Shown piece by piece: positions 56,061 to 64,000 of a stretch of 64,000 nucleotides of DNA (the first letter of the stretch is position 1; each line of letters starts with the position of its first letter). Below the pieces are notes generated by a model. It saw only the letters and a program-made list of their open reading frames with translations, made no database searches and was not told where the DNA came from. The stretch is from Oxytricha trifallax. Its lineage: Eukaryota > Ciliophora > Spirotrichea > Sporadotrichida > Oxytrichidae. The stretch is from the NCBI GenBank assembly GCA_000711775.1, contig ARYC01018531.1:1-64000 (forward strand), read 5' to 3'. The position numbers and the translations under genes were made by a program.

Positions 56061-56980
56061 ATGACATCGTACAACTCAAAGACTATATGCCATATTAATT
56101 TAATTTATTATATTTTTATTAAGACTATATCAGCACTCACTCTGATAATACTTGGATTGATACAACTTGTAATGAGCAGTGGTGATGCTTAAAATTACAA
56201 TTATGCGACTTATGCTAATTATAATTACTAGCAGGACTACGGCAGTATTCAAGATTACAAATATGCTCTGGACTATCACTTCTGTGTCCCATAAACTAAC
56301 TATAACTAGTTCAGCTCATACAAGTATCTTAATATTATTAATAATTATGGTGATTTGGGTTTTAGATTTATTGATATCAAATTCACAAGTATGCACCAAG
56401 CCAAGCAACCAAGAACTATGTCAAAACTGATAACAAATTAGACAATAATAATAATTATGCATAAACTTACAATAACTACAATAATCCCGCATAATCTTCT
56501 TATTCTTACAATGATTACGCCTATTCAGTAGATTACAAGACCAACGATTACAGCAATAATAATTATAATAGCTAAGGGGGCAAGCAATCAAATTATAATA
56601 ATTATAATAGCAACTACTAATAAGATTCAGGATTACAAAACTATTATAATTACCACAATACTAACTACAAGCAATAATCAGATGATTACTCTGACTACTA
56701 TAAGAAAGTTCCTAGCTACTACTCTAGTGGAGAGTAGAAATATGATTATAACACTTACTATAACTACAAAGTCACTGGATAAAACATTAAAGAAAACAGT
56801 GGAATCAACTACTTGGTCAAGATAATTGTCATATGTTCTATAGCATCAATAATTAATGATTTTTAAGAGAGAATATATGCTGAGAAAGTTTAATAATTAA
56901 ATTATAAGTATTACTATATTAGTATAGCATCGGCTGCTTTCACATATTTCAAGAAATAGAATAAGACATCTAAAAAGTGA
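56061..56980 (+). CDS. Secreted Tyr/Asn/Gln-rich low-complexity protein
   Basis: ATG 56061 (MTSYNSKTISALTLIILGLI then QLVMSSGDAQ) provides a signal peptide, but only after the first IES is removed. The mature part is a low-complexity Tyr/Asn/Gln/Asp sequence (NYNYATYANYNYQQDYGSIQ; NNYNSNYQQDSGLQNYYNYH; SSYSYNDYAYSVDYKTNDYS) of about 200 residues, followed by VKIIVICSIASII, YYYISIASAAFTYF and a Lys-rich end before TGA 56978-56980. Two hydrophobic runs near the C-terminus could anchor it in a membrane. TAA/TAG supply many Gln codons, so the standard code sees no gene. Composition resembles prion-like or glue/cortex structural proteins; the function is unknown. Confidence 0.78.
56089..56130 (+). 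other. IES of 42 bp, pointer AAGACTATAT
   Basis: The 10-base repeat AAGACTATAT lies at 56079-56088 and 56121-56130. Excision joins MTSYNSKTI directly to SALTLIILGLIQLV, creating an uninterrupted signal peptide. Confidence 0.92.
56328..56392 (+). other. IES of 65 bp, pointer ACAAGTAT
   Basis: ACAAGTAT lies at 56320-56327 and 56385-56392. Excision joins NYNQFSSYKY to APSQATKNYVKTDNK in frame; without it the frame closes at a TGA and the Tyr/Asn-rich frame is lost. Confidence 0.92.
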
Positions 56981-57214
56981 TGATAAGCAGAAGCTTCTAA
57001 TCAATCAGAAGTCAATATTGATATATTACGATAAAAGTAATTTACAATCAATTTAATTTAAAACAACTCTCTTCATAATTTCATAAAAACACTTCTATTG
57101 CATGTCATTTTAGTATTTATCGTTGAATGTATAAAAAAATGTATAGATAGTAAAAATACTTATTATTAGCTGGTATACGAAGAGTAATTATTGACACTAT
57201 ATTTTCTTGTGCTC

Positions 57215-59946
57215 ATTAATCATCATTATCATCAACTATGTCTTCATATTCTTCATCTAGATATTCATCTTATCCTAGACTTGGTTGTTTCTCCACTATT
57301 TATTATTGTTTTATACTGATTTTATTATTGGCAGTATGTTGTTAATCATCAACAATTACCCCATTAGAATTGTTCTCTTCTACTTCATCATCATCTATTG
57401 CTTCATTGTCGAAGTCCTCATCAATATACTGGTCTTCTGTCTTATTCTTCGCGATTGTTGATGTGCGTGACTATTATACCTATTATGCCTGCTTTTATTA
57501 GTTTATAGATTTTACTATATGATCATCCTTTTTGTCTTTATCATTAACTTGAGATTATTCAAATTAAGATTTAGACTTAGTATCTTTCTAATTATGCTTT
57601 ATTGATGAATTATTTTGTTCTATAGATGGTTAATCGAATTATTCATCAGCATAATTATCAATGGATGGTTCCATTAGCTCCTGCTATGATAATGCTTTTT
57701 ATTGTAAAAATTTAGATTGATTTGTGCTTTTATCATTTCTATCACGAATGGAGTCTGCATCTAAATTACTGCCTGATGCTAGGTTTTAAGAATTCTCAAA
57801 CATTTTACTAGACCTCAGTTCTTCCTATATAATGTCTCCATCTGGTGTGATATCATCATTAATGAGGTTATTTTGAGAATTTGAGAGTAGATTAACTTCT
57901 GAATCCTCATTCAATTTGTTGCTCTGTGATATTTAAGAGTTGTTATTTGAAATCTACTTGCTCTTATCTTTAAAAATGAATGCTTTATTTAAATAAAATA
58001 TCATAAAACATATTATAAGTCCATAAAATTTCCTTAATCTTTATTCGACTCTTTAGATTGTTAAACAGCAGCTTCTGTTTTAACATTTACATTATTCTTT
58101 AAACTATCTTATTTCAATTGATTTGAAGTTGATTTTTTGCTAATATCTATGCTTTTACTCACCAACCCGTTCATCACCAACGATTTATTAACACTTCCAT
58201 TACTCGAGGTGTTATTATTTAACACACTACTCTTTGCTATTGAACTTTTGTCTTTATTATTTACTAAATTTTAACTGCCAATATTGCTCAATGGTTTATT
58301 GTTGGCACTGCTGCTTATACTTTAAGATTGATTTAGAATAGTCTTAGAATTCGCAGTTTATTTCTGGGTGATTGATTTATTGCTCTGGTTTATGTTTGTG
58401 TTAGTGATATCTTGCACACTTTCTACCTTTTGAGGGAGTTCTTCTTGTTACAGTAAATTGTTTTACTTTACGACAGTTGGGATGCCTTTTTAATAGGAAT
58501 TGTTCAGATTTATTTATTGCTGTTGCTGCTTTAAGATATTAAAAATGCATAAAAATCTAAGTAAAACTCTTTGCTAAATCTTAGGACATAGAATTTGAAA
58601 AAATGAGCTAATATAAAGTGATATTAACCTTAGGCAAGCTCTAATTAAGCATACTTTTCTATAAATTATTGAATCCACCTACAGCATTATTGTTTATTTA
58701 ATTTGAATACTAAGGTCTGTTATTATGGCTTTGATATCTCACAGATCCACTTATAGTCCCATTCTTCAAATTCTTAATGTTATTTACCTGTCCAATTTTC
58801 TGTAATTTTTTATCTGAATTTAGTAAATTTTTCTATTACAAATCTTCTTCATCGTCTTCCTTGGACTTTTATTGGATATTACTGAAATTAGTTCTCTACA
58901 TGTAATTCTTAACTATTTAATTATATAAAATACAGGCAATTATAATCATCTTCGTAATATTTTCAATAATAACTGGAGGTACCTCAGCTCCTCGCAGTTT
59001 ACTTCGATTTTGCAATATTCTTAATCCACTAGACTAAGTTCTCTTGCTATTAATGTTTGTTACCTCTTATGAAGTAGCTTATTCATTGTTATCGTTATCT
59101 AATGAATCTATTTTATTAATATGTTAACCCATGTAAAGACTTCCGTTCATGTTTGAATTTGTCCTTGCTGAATACGTATCTTATGTCAGGTGATTATATT
59201 TGGATAAATGTATTACACGAAAAAGCTCAAACTAATAAAATGTTAATAGAATATTTGGAGTCACTTAAGACACCGTTGTTTTTACTATACACATCTTCCC
59301 TGGATCGACTGCTATCTTTCACGATGCCAGGCAGCATACCCTAGAAATTCTTCTCTAAGAATTCTTTACGCCTTGAAAACAAGTCATTCAAATCTTTCCT
59401 ACCTGATTTCTCAACGATTCTCTTATAGGATTTATGAAGTGACCAGTCTTTGTCAAGTTTAATTTTTGGGATGGTTGAGGATCTAAGAAATCATAAACAT
59501 AATTAAAGAATGCTACTTGCTTACACTTTAGTTATTTTTTGTAGTAACCTAATATTGTCATGATCTATGCGTTCAGCATCATGTCGTTTTTTGTCTAGAT
59601 GCAAAGTCTTAGGTTTCTTAACTACTTCTTAAATCACATGCTTTCCAACTGATATCTAAAAGTATTATATATATATATTTACAAAAAAACTATACTTATT
59701 TTCCTTATGAGATATCGACAAGTTTCTTTAGCAGTATTTCATTTTCATACTTAATCTAAGTCAGTTTCTCTATAGAAGTGAAATTAATATTTGATATGCT
59801 GATAATTAAGAACTTCTCTTTTACAACTTAATTAATTGTATAAGAAATAAAATGGTATTTGTTCTTTATGAGCATAAATAACTAACCTATTTCTTTGTGT
59901 TCTTAAGCTTATATACGACTTGTTAGAAACTTCGAGGGCATATCAT
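57215..59946 (-). CDS. CFAP97/Hemingway-like protein with long Ser/Asn-rich acidic tail
   Basis: Start at 59946 (MICPRSFQQVVYKLKNTKKQ), stop TGA 57215-57217. The N-terminal quarter resembles the CFAP97 (KIAA1430/Hemingway) ciliary family: YENEILLKKLVDIS and, after an intron ending in TTTTAG near 59660, LHLDKKRHDAERIDHDN then IRLLQKITKV, with the typical basic helix ending in xxENxxLL. A further intron (about 59465-59510) leads to PKIKLDKDWSLHKSYKRIVE and GRKDLNDLFSRRKEFLEKNF. The remainder is Ser/Asn/Lys-rich (SSVLNNNTSSNGSVNKSLVM) and ends strongly acidic (DEEYEDIVDDNDDQ). Gaps near 57970-58040, 58530-58640 and 58900-58960 are probably IESs or introns. Family members act in ciliary axoneme assembly; assignment rests on the short motif alone. 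Confidence 0.65.
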
Positions 59947-59949
59947 TGC

Positions 59950-60460
59950 TTGAATTAAAGATATTTTATAAGGGGTTAGCTCCTAAGTTTTGTGGACTGC
60001 CCCCTCCTAGAGGAATTTATTGTAAATTTATTTGTTTTTAAGTTTATAGCGCACCACCCTGTTTATTTATCTACTCTAGCTTCTTCTGATGCATCTCATA
60101 TATTCTAAGAATAAGTATTATTTAGGCTTGTCTATTAAATTTTTGAAAATTATTCTCAATAGTTTATTTCATTAACAACGTAATTGTTACCTTTATTGGT
60201 GGAAAGCTGCAGTAATGTCTGGATTTTGAAACTTACTTCCTCTCATAGTTTTATTTTACTCTATTTTATTTTATAATTTACCTTATAATAATTTTAATTA
60301 TTATCATAATTAATCTAAGAATTGATAATAATCCAGAAATTAATTAAACTTTAGTATCAGTATTTTCTAAGCAATTTGAATTAATTCTTATCTTATCAAC
60401 TAATAATAGTTTTAAGATAAATTTATGATTTTATTAAGAATACACTTTTATTGTCTTCAT
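59950..60460. other. Intergenic stretch, nothing certain
   Basis: AT-rich, with one GC-richer patch (GGACTGCCCCCTCCTAGAGG near 60000) of unknown meaning. The 3' end of the minus-strand gene on the right could reach in to about 60470. No RNA gene seen. Confidence 0.4.
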
Positions 60461-60469
60461 TATCAAAGC

Positions 60470-63400
60470 ATGAGTCTTGAGAAGTGTTTTGTCTAAGGCT
60501 TATCAGATTAAGTAAGAGTCAATTAATTATAGTACACTTTTAAAAGTTAGAAAATTAATTTCTTTATAAAATCTTATAAAATTTAATTAAGAGACATTGA
60601 ATTGTTAATTGCATGTAGATTCATTTGATTTTTCTAATTGTTGTAGTTATTGTTATTGTTCTGACCGAGACCCCCTCCCCCCCTCAGCCGAGATCCCCAT
60701 CCCCCCCTCAACCGAGACCCCCTCACTTTATTATAATTTTTTGATAAACTTATTTTTTACTCAAAATAAATTTCTTGTCCTGCGGCAGCTATTATCATTA
60801 TAGATACAACTTTATATGTTTCACTACGTCCGTCAACCTTTTTCAAAACAATCTCCCATAGGGAAATAATTATAATAACATTCATTTTTACTTTATTTAG
60901 TAATAATATGATTTTAATTGACACCAATAATATTATAAAAAATTTCTTAAATCACTCCCATTTGACTAAATATTTAGAATTAATATAATAATTTTCCCAA
61001 TAATTTTTCTTCTCTTTATTTCTTTATAAATACTTTTAATATTATTTTTACTTTATTTAATTAATTTCTATTATTATCTTTTTTTATTAATTAATGCATT
61101 TAAATTGTAATCAAAAATAAAAGAAATTATTTAGAACTTTCCAAAATCTAAGCTAAACAAAAAAGATAATAATAGAAATTAATTAAATAAAGTAAAAATA
61201 ATATTAAAAGTATTTATAAAGAAATAAAGAGAAGAAAAATTATTGGGAAAATTATTATATTAATTCTAAATATTTAGTCAAATGGGAGTGATTAAGAAAT
61301 TTTTATCATATTATTGTGTGTCAATGAAAATTATATTATTACTAATGAAAGTCAAAAGGAATGTAATTATAATTATTTCCCTATGAGAGCATGTTGTCAA
61401 AAGGTCGCGGATTTAGTGAAAGATATCAATTTATATATATAATGGTAATAGCAGCCCGCAGGGCAAGAAATTTAATTTGAGTAAAAAATAAGTTTATCAA
61501 AAAATTACAATAAAGTGAGGGGGGGAGGGGGTCTCGGCTGAGGGGAAGAGGGGAGGTCTCGGCTGAGGGGGGGGAGGAGGGGTCTCGGTCAGTACAGTTA
61601 TTACTGTTAAAACAAGGGGTTTTGAGATTTTTCCTCATTTCATCGTAATCTTCTCTTTCTAAGTATTAATTTTGCTTCAATAATTTACTCTGAAGTTATA
61701 AATGCTTTTCGTCTTCATAAGCATGCTGTATTAATTTTATAGATTGCTACTATTTTATCTTTAATTTTCTAGGTTTATTATTATCAACATTTAGATTTGG
61801 ATTTATAAATTTTACTTAATTTGGTTAAGCAAATGAGTTATCTATGAGTGTTTGTTAAACAATGTGAGGCTAATTTTCTTATTGGTCTTATATGTTTATT
61901 AGAGAATTCTCTCGTTATTTATCAAAAACAAATTGGCTTGAACTTGGCAACTCCAAATTACTATCCGATTAAGATTTCTCATTGTAACTTATTGAAGAAA
62001 TAATCAATCATTACAAATAAAGTGAATATACAAATATGTAGCTTATTGAGCTGTTGTTATAGTTATTTGTTACATTATTTGTGGTGAAGTACTGATTATA
62101 AACTTCCTCTTTAGGAAATTAACCAAAACTTATGTTAAAATTAATTATGTAATTTGGCTATATAATCTGGGCATTTTCAACTTGCCTTTGCTAAGATTGT
62201 TTTTATTGCATGTTTTTAATATTGTTCTATAGATTCTTAATTTGCTTGAAATTAAAAACTGGCATCTGTATATTTTATTCCTCATTATCAATGCTTCCTT
62301 ATCTATCAGTCCTAATTATCTTAAGATTTTTTGTGGAGGATTTGGTATTCATTTTTGTCTTAAAAATGAAAGAATTGCTCTTTGGCAGTACAATCTTTTT
62401 CGAAACCCCTTATCTAGATTATGTTGGTAGATTTTTTCTTAGATCACAGCCAGCACTTGAGTTTGAGCGTTTAAGAGTAGGCCTTTCTTATAACATATTT
62501 TCAGGTTACTAGGTGGGGTTATTTTCGATTTAATCTGTTTATATTTATAAAACTTCACTAGCTTAAAATTGAGGTGTAAAGTTTAAATCAATAACATATA
62601 AACTAATAAAGTTTATCTCTTGAAACTATTTTTCATTGTTTGATATTGGAAATCCTGAGTATTTCTTGAATTCTTACTTATAGAATTAAAATTAGTTTCA
62701 TGTTGATGCACAGCTTACTCAAAATTTTCAAAAACTTTTAATTAATTTTGCTAGTGTCCTTCTTAGACTGAATTTATTGAACCTCTTCTCTTGTCTGCAG
62801 TAAAAATCAACTTTTCTTTAGAGATACGTGGACTTTAATTTACAGATTAGTCTCTCGATTAGTTTCGTTTAGCTGGGGACTAATAAAGGGACTTATTACT
62901 TTTCTTTCTAATCACAAAGCTTTGATTATCTCCTCCATGAATCATTGCAGCAGTCTAAGAAATAGAGCTTTCTATAAAACTTCCAGAAAATTGTTAATTT
63001 CTATGAGACACTGTAGAATCCTCTTCATTTTAAAGAATCAGTGATTTAGTATTTGCTCTTAACTTACTAAGCGTTTATTAGAGATTTTTGTTATCTTCCC
63101 CTCGAGAAGTGAGAGCGACTTGAGTTTTCACGATTTATTCTTCGGCAAGTTTATTAAGCACCAAGGATTCAAGTTTTTAATTCTATCTTACTTTATTCAA
63201 GTTTAATACTGGGGTGATATTAGCTGAATGAAATGGTAGGGTCTATTGCTAATATTTATTTACAGTAGATTGGCTTTCATTTATAGACCTTTAAGAGAGT
63301 GCTGTGCTGCATCCTGAAATTTGACTGTTAGGTTTGAGATTAAGTTAAAAACTTTGAAAGGATTTTTGGTGATTCAAAAAGCTATTATGATTACTGAGGC

Positions 63401-64000
63401 CACAACTATCATAAGTCTAGTCACTCACTCCACCAAGGTTAAGTTATTTTATAATAGAATTATCAAATTGTGGTGCTTAATTATGAAGAGATGTTAAACT
63501 GCCTTTCCTGCTTCCAAGTGCAGACGGTCTTTAAAATTAAATTTGGTGACTGGCTAAGCTTTTATTATCTCTTGAGCTTTATTGGGAGTTTTTAGTAGTT
63601 GTGATTTAAGTCGACTCCCTTGAATTCAATTAAGAATTTGATCTGTAATCCTCTAGATTCGAATATTTTATTTAACTTTAATAGTTTTCATCTTGAGTAT
63701 TCACTGCTAGCATTTATCTACCATCATTGTTTTAAAGGTGACTTTGAGTAGGCAAAATACTGTTATCTTACAGCTTCAATTTTTTCTAGAAATTTTACAG
63801 TTTATTCAGGTTGAAGTTTGAGAAGTTCTTCTTCATAATTAAGGTAGATACATTTCTCTGAGAGTTAGGTGGAGGGACCCCTATTTATTGCTAAGATTTT
63901 TGAAAATTAGATTCGTTGACATTCTCATCTCGTTTCTTATTAAGAAGAAGCATTTTAATATTTCCTTAATTTTATCAATAATTATTTTACTTATAACATG
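60470..64000 (-). CDS. Long Ser/Asn/Gln-rich protein gene, 5' end outside the window
   Basis: Minus-strand coding from the right edge leftwards. About 63740-63900: RGPSTQLSEKCIYLNYEEEL, LLKLQPEQTVKFLEKIEAVR. About 62350-63715: an uninterrupted frame of some 450 codons, Ser/Asn/Gln-rich with phospho-protein character (SNSQLNSRESTQITTTKNSQ; RPSALGSRKGSLTSLHNQAP; SVTNQSPRISKEK-type). About 61610-62130: FPKEEVYNQYFTTNNVTNNY, ELPSSSQFVFDKQRENSLIN, then a coiled coil SIKLIQHAYEDEKHLQLQSK, QYLEREDYDEMRKNL. An IES with pointer TCAATAAG is at 61996-62049. Past the foldback at 60661-61592 the strand is again coding-like (NNYNNQKNQMNLHAINNSMS) to a TGA near 60470. No known domain; composition suggests a disordered scaffold with a C-terminal coiled coil. 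Confidence 0.68.
60661..61592. repeat. Foldback element with G-rich repeat ends, 930 bp
   Basis: The ends CTGACCGAGACCCCCTCCCC and its complement are followed on each side by two more copies of the CCGAGACCCC module, then about 400 bases of AT-rich inverted homology meeting at a short loop near 61110-61140. No ORF. Flanks are similar (AACAATAACAATAAC and AACAGTAATAAC on the minus strand), compatible with insertion in an Asn/Gln-coding repeat. Confidence 0.88.
61996..62049 (-). other. IES, pointer TCAATAAG (minus strand)
   Basis: On the plus strand CTTATTGA is at 61988-61995 and 62042-62049. Removing 54 bases joins NNVTNNYNNSSIS to YNEKSQSDSNLELPSSSQF in frame and avoids a TGA. Confidence 0.82.

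Noticed and set aside
59990-60020. GC-rich patch as a possible small RNA or RNA-gene box
   Set aside because: No tRNA arms, C/D or H/ACA boxes or other recognisable structure; too short to call.

Overview
This window looks like germline (micronuclear) DNA of a spirotrich ciliate close to Oxytricha or Stylonychia. Four lines of evidence agree. (1) Conserved proteins (ZNHIT1, dihydropteridine reductase, the transposon kinase) read correctly only if TAA and TAG code for Gln and TGA is the sole stop. (2) Coding segments are cut by short AT-rich inserts with a direct repeat at both edges, the pointer/IES arrangement of MDS-IES genomes. (3) Three TBE (telomere-bearing element) transposons are present; TBEs are known from the Oxytricha germline, with inverted ends starting CAAAACCCCAAAACCCC and ORFs for a DDE transposase, a 22 kDa protein and a zinc-finger/kinase protein. 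(4) Non-coding DNA is very AT-rich and full of foldback elements. Standard-code ORFs therefore show only fragments of the real genes.

Layout. 1-2.3 kb: fragments of two or three genes, the best a minus-strand segment at 1.26-2.34 kb. 2.4-2.8 kb: a foldback. 3.5-4.35 kb: ZNHIT1 with an intron and a 79-bp IES. 4.6-5.95 kb: an unidentified minus-strand gene in several MDSs. 6.1-11.0 kb: an acidic minus-strand gene split by a complete TBE (6172-10273). 11.0-14.2 kb: a leucine-rich-repeat (LRR)-like gene. 14.4-42.5 kb: three tandem copies of an LRR-like gene, all on minus, each about 5.7-5.8 kb once private insertions are removed. Their right edges are 5' pieces of the dihydropteridine reductase gene, which is whole only beside the third copy (42.47-48.06 kb), where a second complete TBE lies in one of its IESs. 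A truncated TBE separates units 1 and 2, and an orphan coding piece lies between units 2 and 3.

48.1-49.5 kb: a coiled-coil gene of three MDSs. 49.7-54 kb: a secreted/membrane receptor-like gene with Cys-rich CGDG/CDDGN repeats followed by several membrane spans. 54.2-55.6 kb: a Merlin/IS1016-like transposon with arrays of a GACGTCC motif in its inverted repeats. 56.06-56.98 kb: a secreted Tyr/Asn/Gln-rich protein with two clear IESs. 57.2-59.95 kb: a CFAP97/Hemingway-like ciliary gene. 60.5-64 kb: a long Ser/Asn/Gln-rich gene running off the right edge, with a G-rich foldback in or beside its 3' part.

The genes do not form an operon or shared pathway. What ties the window together is genome architecture: host genes in pieces, interrupted by IESs, transposons and palindromes that must be removed when the somatic nucleus forms. 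The most notable points are a TBE inside a coding segment whose 3-bp-precise removal would restore the frame, a 2.2-kb GC-rich element with C4A4-type ends present in one of three tandem gene copies, and the use of C4A4 ends by three unrelated-looking elements.
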